Assembly (NCBI GenBank): GCA_024449915.1 | Contig: JAMZAV010001825.1 | Coordinates: 1-64,000 of the forward strand | Source: Sweltsa coloradensis | Lineage: Eukaryota; Arthropoda; Insecta; Plecoptera; Chloroperlidae | Reading direction: 5' to 3' | Length of the DNA stretch: 64,000 bases | Shown here: positions 10,701-20,293 of the stretch, piece after piece | How the letters are laid out: each line of letters opens with the position of its first letter | How positions within the stretch are numbered: the stretch's first letter is position 1 | Made by a program: the position numbers and the translations under genes | The notes under the pieces: generated by a model | Told to the model about the DNA's origin: nothing | What the model saw: only the letters and a program-made list of their open reading frames with translations | Database searches by the model: none

Positions 10701-13700
10701 ATGGTAATTAAGTTTTTAATTAGAAATTTAATTAATTAAATGCATATTTTTTTAAATATAAACCGCACCAATTGTTATATTTGAATATTTTTTCTTGCAT
10801 TATATAGCCTAGTTCTAACAAAACCACAATTCGGTCTAGAATCAGTTTTTAGATATTTTGCATCGTTCTCGAGATATCACGAAAAAACTGTAATTTCGCG
10901 AAGTTTTAATTTCAGAGTATCCCATCCTCTGAAGGCCTAGGAAGTACGATCGAGTTGTGGTTGCAACTAGTCGAACAAAGTGTACAGATCGCACTTGCAG
11001 TTGCTTACCTTGGAAAGAAACGGAATAATTTTCTGGGTCTACAAATCTCCGCACCGTTAAAGTTGTCGCTAAGATGGGATTCATCAGAATCAAATTCAAG
11101 TAATTCTGAAAACATATAGCAAAAGTTCAGAAAGTAAAATTATTAAACTTATCAAGTAGGTAGGCAAAACATGAGTAGATACGATACGAGTACCGGTAAG
11201 CCTACAGTGGAACGAAATAAAATTTGTCGTTCGCAGTGGCACATGTACTGTACGATTATGGTGCAGACTCTCGATTAGCCAAGTTGCATAAATATGAGAC
11301 GTTAAGCAATATCCAATCAAAAATTGGAAGTGTAGGCCTAGGCCAATGTCACTATGAAAACTAATATAATATGGTTGTTGTTTTTTACTTTTTAGTAATT
11401 GTTCTTCACCCTCACCTCATCAGTAAATGAATTGAATTGTCTCGAATAGCAATAATGCAATAATAGAGACGTAAAGCAACAAAAATTAATCAATCGTTAT
11501 ATTTGAGGAGCACACTAAATTGCCTAGGGTCCTAAGTATATTCCTTATAAGAATACATCATGTGTCCATGGAATTACCAGTTACTATTCTAAGTCCATGA
11601 TGTGTCCAACCACAGAGCCTCTATCTGTAGAGCTACAAACACAATTTTTCTGGTTACAGTACCAACACATAGTGAAATTAGAATAATAGGATTCAATTTT
11701 AAAATAACAAAATTCAATCAGATTCAATCAAAATTTTAAAAAAATAAACCCAACCAACAAGATATTGCAAAGTATTACTTATTTCACTTAAGCCTGAGCT
11801 CCACTGTAGATCCTTGATAAAAATAATGTTTTGAAATTTAAAAGATGGTAAAGTAGGGCCTACAGTTTAAACTAGGAAGACGCCAAAGTCGTTGTTAGAC
11901 GAGTGAGTGAGCCATGTGTTGAGTACCCGGGAACATTCCCTTTCATACCCCTACCTAAGGCCTATCTAGCCTATCATAGGCTAGAGTGGTGTATTATGGC
12001 CTTACAGTTGACTTGCCCTTATACTAACTAAACTCCAAGCTCTATTAATTATACGAACTTCAATGCAAATGTTCCCGGGTACTCAACACATGACTCGCTC
12101 ACTCGTCTAACAACGACTTTGGCGTTTTCCTAGTATTTAAATAATTATTAAACATGTTTTCAAATGCATATAACGCAGTGTAGTGTAGAACTGTGACAAC
12201 TACATATGTAAAACATAACCAGTACAAAATATGAGTAAAGATTGCAAGGTTTACTCAATGTCCCAACGGAATTTAGGGGAACCTTGGTCGTGCAATATTC
12301 GATAAACCTTGGTCACTGCTATGCATGTTATCACAGCCTGACAAAAATTATTCGATAAAAATGACTTCTTCAAGAACAAAAGCATTGTTGATAAAATGAA
12401 ACCTAGCTACACATTTCAAGCATATTTTTCAATTTATTATTTCTTGTAGGTTTAAATCGCAACGGATTGTGCTCATTTTGTTAGCAGTTCTCAGTTACCT
12501 GGTCTTGGATGTCTGTTTAAAATTTCAGCTCTATCTATTTGGCCGTTCGGCCGTAAGGGACCGGACAGACATTTAACATACAGAATCAATCACGACCAAG
12601 GCCCGTTCGACTTGCGTTGAGAGTTGAGACTACGTTCGCTGCGCTCACTCGTCTAATAACAGATTAATTAACAAACCTTGAATATTCACAAAATTTATCA
12701 AGATTTTTTTCATGAAAATTCCCATCACTACCTACACATGATTCGTTGGTCATTATATCGGGGTTAGCAAAGTTGGACAGCGCTGTTTAATTGAAGTTCC
12801 CCACGAAAAGTGCTAATCGGCCATTCCATAGCAAAGTGAGCCTGACAAGTGAAAAATAATTTTTACCCAATAGTTTATTGATGGGTCAAAATTAAAGTCA
12901 AAACTCCACTGAATTTCAAAATGTTTTTGCTTTCTTTGTGGGTAGTAAATTATGTGTTTTACAGTGCTTCAAAGTCGGTGGAAAGTTATTGTTTTTATTT
13001 TAGTGCCACATCCCCTAAATTGTAAGCCCTCCAATTTCTTTTAGGTCAGCTGTGTGAAGTTCTGTCTTTTGTATACCAACACTTAATGATGTTGTGAAGT
13101 ATTTTAGTTGGAAAAACTGAACACAAAGTAAGTTTTACTTAAATTTTGTATCATTAAAGATGTTATGAATATATGTCACACCCCGCAACACAAAACTACA
13201 ATAAACTATGATAGTGTTAAGATTATGGCTAACAAAAGTTGGAGAGTACTTTATTTTAAGGTTAGGTTATTTGACTTATCATATCCAACCTAGAAAACTG
13301 AGATGCACCGACTAGAAGTGGTTGAAATTTGTGTTGCGGGTGTGACACACAGTTAAGTTGCGGGTGTGACATGATTATTGAATTGCATGATAATGCCAGG
13401 GCTACAGTCAAATAGGTAAAAAAAAATTGCCCATTAGGCCTACCTAGTTTAGGTAGCCTAAGTAATGCACATAAAACGCACGCAGTCAACGTATTTTGAA
13501 AATGCAAAAGAGAGATTAGGTAGGTACCGGAAAACGAATTTGTACTTCAAGTCAACTTTGCTGAAAATTTTTCGGCAATCATTCAAGACGAGATTCAGAG
13601 CGCTCATTGGAGTCATGATCAAATGACTGTTTTTACAGCCTGCGCTTGATTAAAAGATGACGTTAAGAGGTCCTTCGCGGTTGAAAGTGATGACTTGACA

Positions 13701-16700
13701 CATAACAAACATGCAGTGTGGGCATTCCTCAAAAAGATTTTTGCTGAACTAAAAGTCGAGTTTCCTAAGTTAACAAAAGTGATTATTTTTTTCGGATGTC
13801 TGCGCTTCCGTCAACAATCCTGCCCTAGATATTAACGTTGGTGATTTTGTCCTCGTTTCACTTGCGGTAAATGGGGAAAAAATACCGACAAGCAGTATTA
13901 TGCTGAAATCGTAGCATTTGATGATGAAACCAGTGAAGTAACCCTTAGGATAAAGTATATGCATGCATCCTAGTGGCAACTATTGGGTATGGGAACAAAG
14001 ACGTTATCAAGAAGATGGTAGCTCCTCCAATACTTCACAACATTCGTGGGCAATTTAGTTCGTCAGTGATTAGGCATGCATGAATAATGATAAAGCTGCA
14101 TTAATTATAAATGATAGACATTATTAGTTAATCCTCTTTTTATGCTATTAGCCCCTACTTCAAAGTTTAAACAAAAAATAATCAGTGATGAGGACCCATA
14201 TTTCATTAAAAAAATTACAATGCAACACTTTATTTTATAATAGGCTACCTTTTTTAAATATCATATTTAGCATGCATATTTGTTAACTTACATTAAAGTA
14301 TTGAGTATTCATGAAGTATGTAAGAAAACTGCCAACCAAATTGTATCTACATACAAAAACTCGTATTTAATGTTATATTTTGTGCACTACGTCACACCCG
14401 CAACATTTCCTTGTCACACCCGCAACATCTTCAAACCATCATAAATCGTCTATTACATTATTTGAGCCACTGTTCCTTATATTTTATTTTAAGGGTGTTC
14501 TATAATGCTTTAGGAAAAAAATAGTTGCCTATGGAAGGGGTCCTATATTCACAGACTTTTGCACATGTTCATGTAAGGGTGTAAATACAGTGGCAAAAAG
14601 TGTCACACACCCGCAACACCTGTTTTAATTTTTATTACTGATTTCCTAAAGTCACAGAAAGTTGAAATTTGGTGTATTTGTACATATTATGGCAACAATG
14701 AATGTATACAATGTCTTGGGTTTCAATTTGTAATTTATAAACACTTGGCAGGTATTTTAAGTGTGTAATGTGTCACACCCGCAACTATGGAATGGCCGTA
14801 ATGAACTGAAATAAAATGTAGGGCCTACTAATTGTATGGGTACGTAGACAAAAAACAAATGGGCCCGTATAGGCTACAATTATTTATTTCAAGTTTTCAT
14901 TTCAGAAATACTAGATGCCCCAGCATAGCAAAGCATAGCAACTGAGTGGGTCGACTCCAAATAAAATACATTTATTTATTTATGGATTTATATATTTATG
15001 GATGGAAATATGGAGGTGGCGATTATATGTGCAGGGAACAGAGAGAAGTGGTCCGGAGAAGAAAAGGCAGTCATGCTCGGGCATCTACAAGGCTTACTTG
15101 TATTGGTGAAGACTGAAGAGACAGTTTTATAATGCCAAGATAGATAGGCATGTGTGAGCTAAGCACCAGGAGAGGTTTAGGCTTAGGTGTCAATAAAGAC
15201 ATTAAAGAAATATGCGAGAGGATTGAAGTAGAGTATATCCCCCCAAAATATAAAAATTAGTAAAAATTGGCAGCCAAGCTCTCCTTCAAAAGTCTTTGGC
15301 TGTGAATGCTGTGAAATATAGAAGTTGAGCCAAGCATTTCATTCTTTCTCCCTAGTTTTGCATTGAAAAGAAGTAAGATCATTTCGCCTGTTGACGAGCG
15401 CCAAGCCAACCATTTTTGTGGTAAAAAAAGTATAAATTTTAAACTCAAAATCATAAAAAAAATTACTTGGCCATTGAATTTGGTTCATTACAAGAGAAAG
15501 TCAACGGCCAAGTAATTTTTTTATGATTTTGAGTTTAAAATTATTACTTTTTTAGTTTTTTTTTACCACAAAAATGGTTGGCTTGGCGCTTGTCAACAGG
15601 CGAAATGATCTTAGGCCTACTTCTTTTCAATGCGAAACTAGGGAGAAAGAATGAAATGCTTGGCTCAATTTCTATATCTCACAGCATTGACAGCCAAAGA
15701 CTTTTGAAGGAGAGCTTAGCTGCTGTTTTTTTTTTTTAAAAAAATTGTATTTGAGGGGGATATCACATCTTTTTGTTGTTTGTTTCATATAAAGGCGCGA
15801 AATACTTGTAAACGATAATTCAAAGAAAGCAGGAAATTTCAAATGTAATTTTCCATCTAAATTGCTCGGATGTATGGCTTAGACAGAGTTTGATTCACTT
15901 TCTAAATAGCCTACCTAGGCCTAGGCCTAGGCCTAGATATCAATATTTTGGGTGAAGCAAATAAAAAAATTTGTCATGATATATGAATCAAGTAGTGGAT
16001 AGTGGATACAGTGCCTTTCAAAACAGATTGTCTAGCTTAAACTTAAACTCTGACTTAAACCTGCTTATTTTTTATTCCACATAGATTACTAGAGCATCAG
16101 ACCATCTAAAATGGCCGTTTATAACATCGTGTCTTGAAACTGTGCACACAAATATACACTCAAACACGCAAAAATATGCATTCCAAAATAACACCACTTC
16201 TTTGTCATCAGCATATTTTGACCGAACCACTTCCACAAATTACAAAACAAAATAAAAATACAGAGGGTTTACAGAAAAGGCTACCGAGTACTTCAATTAA
16301 TGGTCAATATTTTTTGGGATCAAAATCCTCTAAGGTCACGGGGCATAAAAATCGTCCCCATGCTATTTCTTAGGGGAGATTTTTTGCCAATTGCTTGGAC
16401 CTAGCTCGAAAAATAGCAACTTTGACAATTTTTTTCCCGGTCATGGTGGACACAATAATTTTTTTGTTAATTTCTAAATTCATCTAGTTAGCCTGAATGA
16501 AATATATTTTTTGAGTTTAGCAGATGAATAGCCTACCCCTTTAAGTTCATCACTTGTTTCTTTTTAATACCAAAAACAGAAAATCCTTAAGTACGGTAGA
16601 GTATGTTGAAGGCCTACCAAAACAAAATTACAACTGTAGGCCTACGTTAGGGTCATTGTACGTTAATTTTTATGATAGGCCTCCGCCTTTTTCAATTTCA

Positions 16701-16934
16701 CAGAATCTCAAACATTTGCCTCCTACGTGACACACAAATTTTTACCTCTAGAGCTATTTGCCTATCAGCTATGAACTCTCTTCCCATGTTGCCAATAAGT
16801 TTCTTTGGAGGGAACCGAAGATCAAGTCCTGATATTTGCATGGAACTGTGAAGTGAAGCGAAGTCATTGTACCGTTTGTAGATATGCCACGAATTTTCAG
16901 GCTGAGGCCCTCGTTGTATTCGAATGATGTATTC
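5264..16934 (-). CDS. PXK: PXK-like PX-domain pseudokinase, partial gene (six exons)
   Basis: Six exons joined in phase (16746-16934, 11009-11105, 9225-9451, 8661-8907, 7921-8163, 5264-5487) give 409 residues that follow vertebrate PXK from the PX domain through the kinase-like domain. PXK family proteins bind phosphoinositides through PX, sit on endosomes and the plasma membrane, and influence receptor trafficking. Residues 1-95 form the PX domain: KRYNDFASLH carries the Arg-Tyr phosphoinositide pair, and RFPPKKLIGN is the proline-rich PPxx loop. Residues about 172-409 form the kinase-like domain. The catalytic loop reads HLHTGNILL where active kinases have HRD-----N, and the metal-binding DFG is replaced by DIEN, so catalysis is doubtful, as in the rest of the family. 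The first exon(s), before EYIIRIQRG, and the basic/WH2-like tail were not located. Introns carry LINE, TIR and foldback insertions. Confidence 0.88.
5488..6255. other. PXK intron DNA, nothing firm
   Basis: Contains several CAAGATGGC/GCCATCTT motifs in both orientations (about 5680, 5740, 5920). One of them, at 5742 on the plus strand, reads AAAGATGGCCGCCAGTTTG followed by a GTGAGC donor-like site. No gene is supported. Confidence 0.3.
6256..6640 (+). repeat. Dispersed repeat family R1, copy 1
   Basis: About 385 bp starting GATTGAATATTGCTTAACGT and ending near a GCGAGTTTCAGGGCAGAG block. It is clearly homologous (about 85% by eye) to 17121-17455 in the same orientation and 41357-41700 in the opposite one. 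All three share GATAGATGAGGATGAAGTAT, GGCTTAACGTCCCATCCGAA and CCTCCATCTGCTCTAACCAG. No ORF. Class unknown, likely a non-autonomous retroelement. Confidence 0.7.
6916..7690 (+). mobile_element. LINE fragment: reverse transcriptase C-terminal region
   Basis: Open segments in two overlapping frames (a one-base shift near 7040) give IKSKVVTM..., then SFGYLGSEI, ILTYAAETWTM and LRWFGHMKRMTEERMPRR. These are the hallmarks of the region after the polymerase domain of non-LTR retrotransposons (YLGS, ETW, WFGH-RM). It closes with PEAGNGDG and two stops. The copy is 5'-truncated, inserted in the PXK intron between the exons at 7921 and 5487, in the antisense direction to the gene. It is followed directly by an (AAT)n tail. 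Confidence 0.75.
7687..7789 (+). repeat. (ATG/AAT)n microsatellite tail of LINE
   Basis: GATGATGATGAATGATAATA grades into about 22 perfect AAT triplets. It sits directly after the LINE 3' end, so it is best read as its tail. Confidence 0.85.
7921..8163 (-). CDS. PXK: PXK exon: catalytic-loop region
   Basis: Acceptor TTCTGTAG and donor CTAA/GTAAGT; 243 nt. It encodes (G)HLHTGNILL... to SCPSLL. It carries the degenerate catalytic loop, the DIENGVLGLPSYYRPYF segment at the DFG/activation position, and VDVYCFGHVLYEM, the F-helix region with its conserved Asp. A LINE fragment with an (AAT)n tail ends about 130 bp beyond its donor. Confidence 0.88.
8164..8660. other. PXK intron, nothing seen
   Basis: AT-rich, with a short (AAATAAAT) run near 8306-8335. 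No element recognised. Confidence 0.5.
8661..8907 (-). CDS. PXK: PXK exon: kinase-like N-lobe
   Basis: Acceptor CTTTCAG and donor TTTG/GTAAGT; 247 nt. It encodes HPLIAPIEFL through LKFFHDKGLPF (82 residues plus one base). Family signatures are GTLRDLI, KKYANPKEY and GLQILEVLKFFHDKG. No typical glycine-rich ATP loop was seen, as is known for this family. Confidence 0.88.
9093..9141. repeat. Short hairpin in PXK intron
   Basis: CACTGTGGGTTCC and GGAACTCACACCACAGTG face each other over a short loop. It could be a tiny foldback remnant. Confidence 0.5.
9225..9451 (-). CDS. PXK: PXK exon: linker and start of kinase-like domain
   Basis: Acceptor GTTTCTAG and donor ACAA/GTAAGA; 227 nt. After the split Asp it encodes 75 residues, LALQHVCMAL to FKSIGNLQ. 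The segments IGWRIRKHYFL and LSWVEYGPDKYL are strongly conserved in the PXK family. It enters in phase 1 and leaves in phase 0. Confidence 0.88.
9452..10152. other. PXK intron with one strong hairpin at 10038-10088
   Basis: Contains a near-perfect palindrome. GTGGCTTTCATAATATAGGC and its complement are separated by about six bases, so arms of about 23 bp fold back. The rest shows nothing. Confidence 0.5.
10153..10930. mobile_element. TIR element of 778 bp in PXK intron
   Basis: Ends AGAGGATGGGATA and TATCCCATCCTCT are inverted repeats. The homology runs inward about 65 bp, including GAAATTAAAAC and CAGTTTTTTCGTGATATCT on the left and their complements on the right. A second hairpin element (10669-10807) is nested inside. 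No transposase was found, so it is a MITE-like derivative of unknown superfamily. Confidence 0.6.
10669..10807. mobile_element. Small hairpin MITE, 139 bp, nested
   Basis: Inverted ends CTATATAATGCAAGAAAAAA and its complement give TIRs of about 24 bp. It lies inside the 10153-10930 element. Confidence 0.55.
11009..11105 (-). CDS. PXK: PXK exon: PX domain, C-terminal helix
   Basis: Acceptor GTTTTCAG and donor CAAG/GTAAGC; 97 nt. It encodes NYLNLILMNPILATTLTVRR followed by FVDPENYSVSFQ (32 residues plus one base). The text aligns with the end of the PX domain in vertebrate PXK (NYLN..., FLDPNNY-like). It enters in phase 0 and leaves in phase 1, which the next exon takes up. A 778-bp TIR element ends only 78 bp downstream of it. 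Confidence 0.85.
11331..11871. other. PXK intron, nothing seen
   Basis: No recognisable element apart from a partial repeat end at about 11277-11320 (CATAAATATGAGACGTTAAG). Confidence 0.45.
11872..12135. mobile_element. Palindromic element with two CTAG-type 3' ends
   Basis: Arms of about 65 bp are inverted copies running from ACTAGGA-ACGCCAAAGTC through GTTGTTAGACGAGTGAG to GAGTACCCGGGAACATT. Each end looks like the 3' end of a Helentron-type element: asymmetric repeat CGCTCACTCGTCTAAC, a small ACG/CGT hairpin, CTAG, then T. It therefore seems to be two 3' ends fused head to head. Confidence 0.6.
12142..12653 (-). repeat. Helitron-like family 2, copy 1
   Basis: Ends at 12653 with the complement of TTAGACGAGTGAGCGCAGCG, the 5' end type matching the family of 11872-12135. 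The interior (GATTGCAAGGTTTACTCAAT, TTCTTGTAGGTTTAAATCGC, CTCATTTTGTTAGCAG) recurs at 57425-57885 and, inverted, at 58568-59035. No ORF. Confidence 0.55.
12818..14798 (+). mobile_element. DNA transposon relic, 1.98 kb, 14-bp TIR, TAAT duplication
   Basis: Terminal repeats CGGCCATTCCATAG and CTATGGAATGGCCG are perfect and flanked on both sides by TAAT. The motif GTCACACCCGCAAC is repeated many times in both orientations toward both ends (13170-13370 and 14390-14785). Such subterminal arrays are typical transposase-binding sites. The centre holds a broken ORF, described separately. Confidence 0.75.
13545..14060 (+). pseudogene. Decayed transposon protein inside the 12818-14798 element
   Basis: Plus-strand frames, with shifts and stops, read VNFAENFSAIIQDEIQSAHW, then SDDLTHNKHAVWAFLKKIFAEL, then after a jump VGDFVLVSL and QYYAEIVAFDDETSEVTL and WVWEQRRYQEDG. 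I recognise this order (FAENFS..IQDEIQSAHW, SDDLTH-K-AV--FL, then a small C-terminal 'DFVLV...YYA' domain) from a widespread family of uncharacterised invertebrate proteins that look transposon-borne. The part that should carry FSDG-A-Q and following residues appears deleted. The superfamily assignment is not certain. Confidence 0.5.
15238..15760. mobile_element. Foldback element, 523 bp, TA-flanked
   Basis: Two arms of about 220 bp are inverted copies: TTTGGCTGTGAATGCTGTGA, TTTCGCCTGTTGACGAGCGC and CAAAATCATAAAAAAAATTA on the left, with their complements on the right. The ends are TCCCCCC and GGGGGA, each beside a TA. The RNA would form a long hairpin. No coding frame. Confidence 0.75.
16090..16541 (-). 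mobile_element. TTAA-type element, truncated copy of 61965-62599
   Basis: Inverted relative to the 62-kb copy. It shares TGAATGAAATATATTTTTTG, CACGGGGCATAAAAATCGTC, GCATTCCAAAATAACACCAC and AACATCGTGTCTTGAAACTG. The CCCCT/TTAA terminus is present at 16541, while the other end is lost. The open frame at 16134-16373 lies in this repeat and is not a gene. Confidence 0.6.
16746..16934 (-). CDS. PXK: PXK exon: PX domain, core
   Basis: Acceptor TTTTTTTAG at the 5' end and donor GAG/GTAAAA at the 3' end. The exon is 189 nt, phase 0 at both ends, encoding EYIIRIQRG through IADRQIALE (63 residues). It contains the PX hallmarks RYNDF and FPPKK. The preceding exon must end in phase 0 and lies at higher coordinates. 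No convincing candidate was seen before 46 kb, where the next gene ends. Confidence 0.88.
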
Positions 16935-17120
16935 CTAAAAAAATCATTAAATTGGTTAAGAAAACATAGGTGTTAATTACCTTATTCATTAGTCAATAGC
17001 CTTGTTTTTAGTCGTAACTAGATGGAAATAATAATTGCCCAATCACAACGAGGAATTAACTTTGTCAATTTGGTTAGTTGGGAAACACTACAACCGTTAG
17101 GTGGAATTGTATTAAATATT

Positions 17121-17455
17121 GATTGATTGGCTATTTCTTAACATCTCATATAAATGCACTTTGGCTATTTGAGACGATGAGTGGTGATAGATGAGGATGA
17201 AGTATGAACAGAAGGGAGGAGGGGAAACCCGGTACTGGCACGTAGCCTACTTCTTTCAAAAAGTACCAAGGGGACCAACGGCTTAACGTCCCATCCGAAA
17301 GGACGGTGTAACTTTGACAGTCATAGGTTCCTCCACTAACCCGGACTGCTGAGCAGACGTCGAGGAGAACGAAACCGTTACACTGGCTCTCGAACCCTCC
17401 ATCTGCTCTAACCAGCGATATACGCGAGTTTCAGGGCAGAGCGGTCACCCACGTA
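17121..17455 (+). repeat. Dispersed repeat family R1, copy 2
   Basis: Same sequence order as at 6256-6640. It lies just outside (upstream of) the first recognised PXK exon. Confidence 0.7.
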
Positions 17456-17539
17456 TTAAATATTGAGGAACTAACTTGTCTCACAACGTGCTCGGTCCTG
17501 CTCTTTAGACTGACTCATTCACTTACTCTGTACCTACGT

Positions 17540-17998
17540 CAGTTAATGCAGACTGGAAACACAATACAAGTTCTGCAATGGGTGCCCGCCCACTGTGGTA
17601 TCAATGGGAATGAAAAGGCAGACTTCCTAGCAAAAATGGGAATTAAGAAGGAACAAATTGCAAAACCCGCTGTGTCTTACAGTGCAATAAAATCACATCT
17701 CAATCCAGCCCACAACAATGAAGTAAAAGGAAGATGGAAAGAGGAGGAAAAAAAGGTTGGGAGGCTTATGGTACAAAGAAAATAAATGTACAAACAAAAC
17801 AACACAAAAGGAAGATGAAAACAGCAATGTTTTGCGGGGAGACGGGGCATGACCTGCTGGCAAAACATATCCATAGATTTAGACACTTACACATGCACTA
17901 AACTGAAGGAAGTGACCGACAAAATGCCAGAGGGCATGGACAGAAATGAGAGGGAGGAATATCTCTACTGGGCGGCTAGACGCATGATGGCTTTATAA
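17540..17998 (+). mobile_element. LINE fragment with RNase H domain
   Basis: IQVLQWVPAHCGINGNEKAD followed by FLAK is the classic C-terminal RNase H motif (…WVPAHxGIxGNExAD…) of I/Jockey-like non-LTR retrotransposons. The frame breaks after about 80 residues, and further pieces in shifted frames (TYTCTKLKEVTDKMP, EEYLYWAARRMMAL then stop) follow to 17998. Confidence 0.75.
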
Positions 17999-18054
17999 AG
18001 TAGATGCAGGCATAAGAAAACAACAACACTAATGTAATTTGATATTATTTACTA

Positions 18055-18180
18055 CAATTCGGAAATTAAAAAAGTCCACCCTAACCGGGAATCGAACCAC
18101 GGATCTCCCGCATTCGTGGTTAGATTGCCGGTTGGGGCGACTTTTTTAATTTCTTAATTGTAGTAAATAATATCAATTAC
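18055..18180 (-). repeat. tRNA-derived SINE unit, minus strand
   Basis: The minus strand carries a B-box-like GGTTCGATTCCCGG in a tRNA-like stretch, followed by AT-rich body ending ATATCAATTACACCTACG as in the next copy. It faces the 18350-18510 copy. Confidence 0.55.
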
Positions 18181-18349
18181 ACCTACGGAAGTGTTTCCCG
18201 ACTAAAAAAATCGAGAAATAAACCCTCGCTCATACCTGCGTAAAGGTAATGACATTATAATTAATGTTTGGTGGTCAGTTCAAAGGCAGCAGATATTCGT
18301 TGCAGTACTGTTCCATCCATTCAGATGTATAATGCAACTACAATTCAGA

Positions 18350-18510
18350 GCTTAAAATGTACCCGTCCTGATGGTCTAGTGGTTAAGACGCCTGTCTGGA
18401 ATGCGGGAGATCCGTGGTTCGATTCCCGGATGGGGTAGACTTATTTAATTTCTGAATTGTAGTAAATAATATCAATTACACCTACGGGAGTGTTTCCCTA
18501 CTAAACAAAT
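18350..18510 (+). repeat. tRNA-derived SINE unit, plus strand
   Basis: An A-box-like TGGTCTAGTGG and a B box GGTTCGATTCC are spaced as in a tRNA (about 18370-18437). They are followed by TTTAATTTCTGAATTGTAGT and ATATCAATTACACCTACGGG. The acceptor arm does not pair well, so this is a SINE head and not a working tRNA gene. Confidence 0.6.
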
Positions 18511-18590
18511 CGAGAAACTAATGTCATTGTGTAGGTGCACACAATTCTTGTTTTATCTCAAAATTAGCATTCATTTATCACAAGTTAGTA

Positions 18591-20258
18591 CACGGTGGGT
18601 CATTCTCAAATAAAATGACCCTTGTGCTGTCCCACCTTAATATTATTTTTTTTTTGGATCAAGATATTGATTTGCATAAATTTTGGTTGTACATTTTCAG
18701 AATACTTATAGTTTTTATTAGCTCCATGAATTTTTGCACTTCTATCTTGTAAGGTTGACCTTTAATTCAATGTCGGGTATTGCAAAATGTGTTAAAAACC
18801 CATGTCCCTATCCTCAAAACCAGAAGTGTTTTTGTAAAATGTTTGACTTTAAGACTAAAATTTATTTAGCCTCTAGATTGGAATTAATGCAGAAATAACA
18901 GTTAATAACTGTGTGTTAGTGACTTTTTTTAACAATTTACATTTTCAAACAATAACTAGTGGAAAGTGTTTGTCCCTAATGTGGCAATCATAATAATGTC
19001 ATGACTGTTACCATTGTAAAAGAGTTTAAATAATTTTTCAAGAAGGCAGTGGATCAATCTAGAAGAAGAAGAAGAACAGCTCCTGACATGGCATCATGGA
19101 AGTTTGGTTTGTTTTGACATGAGAACTCTTTAAAATTGAAAAGTAAACATTTTAACGGTGAGTATTTTAATTCAATGTCATGAATGTTACCAAGATAAAA
19201 CAATTTAATTTGTATTTAATATTTTATTTAACAATTGAGTTAAGTTACAATCTAGTTCCAGCTCATAGCAAACATAACCCTACTTTTTCAAATGGGATTG
19301 TTAACAGCTAATGAATTAATGAAGTTGAAATGTCATGCATGTTACTTGTCAGGTATGTTACTTTCAAAAAGTAACATTACCAAGGGCATCGTGGATTAGG
19401 CTACTGCATTAATTTCCTGCAACTGTAGATGTGTTTTGAAGGAGAGGTTGTAATTCATTGCCATACTCAAAAGTAACAAAACACTTGTTTTTATTGATTT
19501 TCAGTGATCACTTGTCAAGAATGTTACTTTTTGTCAAGACCGTTACCCGTAGTGTCTCTTTACTTTAATCTCAACACGAACTTGTTGGATTAGATGGATT
19601 TTATCTTTAGGTTGACTGATTTGTACACTAACAAGCAACATGATCTTAGAAAAAAATTATTACTGTTAGAAAAGTAACTTTTTTGTCAGGACTGTTACTT
19701 TTTGTCAACACCGTTACCCGAGCTAATTATTAAATTAAGTCTTATTTAAAGTTTAAAATAGGCCTAACTGAATCACATTTTTAATCTTATTTATAATATT
19801 AATACTTCATTGCTAACAGTGATCTTGATAAAATTTGATTTGCCATTTGTCCATTATTAGTAAGTTAATTACCAGGTTTTGAAATTTGAGTAACATTCTT
19901 GACATTTTGGTATTATAAAAAGTGATTAAAATAAAAATGTATATTTTATTGAATGTATTAGTTTTGTGTGATAATGTAACTAAAACTATCGTGCACATGA
20001 ATATAGATTTAATAAATAACTTCTTACATCAATTGTCACTTTTATGTCCGGTAACAGTCATGACATTTTCGTACACTTGGATTAATGAAAATGCTTGTAT
20101 GTAAAAAAAATTGTTTTTTTAGATAAACCCTTTTAGGGCTGTAAGAACAAATTATTGGATAATGTATTGTTAAAGGAGGCATCCAATTTTATGTTATAAT
20201 TTTTTCTTGCAAGCATTTTTTTCAATATGGTCATTACGTTTGAGAATGACCCACCGTG
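18591..20258. mobile_element. DNA transposon relic, 1.67 kb, TA-flanked
   Basis: Terminal inverted repeats of about 20 bp start CACGGTGGGTCATTCTCAAA on the left, with the complement on the right, each bordered by TA. Many copies of a GTTAC-containing motif (ATGTTAC, TTTTTGTCA--AC-GTTACCC) recur in both orientations inside, a layout like the 12818-14798 element. No transposase frame remains. The short frames inside look like chance. Confidence 0.7.
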
Positions 20259-20293
20259 TACTAATAATTTATGAGAAGTAAAGCACCGTAGTG

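Noticed and set aside
18364..18437. Functional tRNA gene
   Set aside because: A and B boxes are present but the acceptor stem and anticodon arm do not pair properly, and a related copy with the same tail lies nearby, so it is a SINE.
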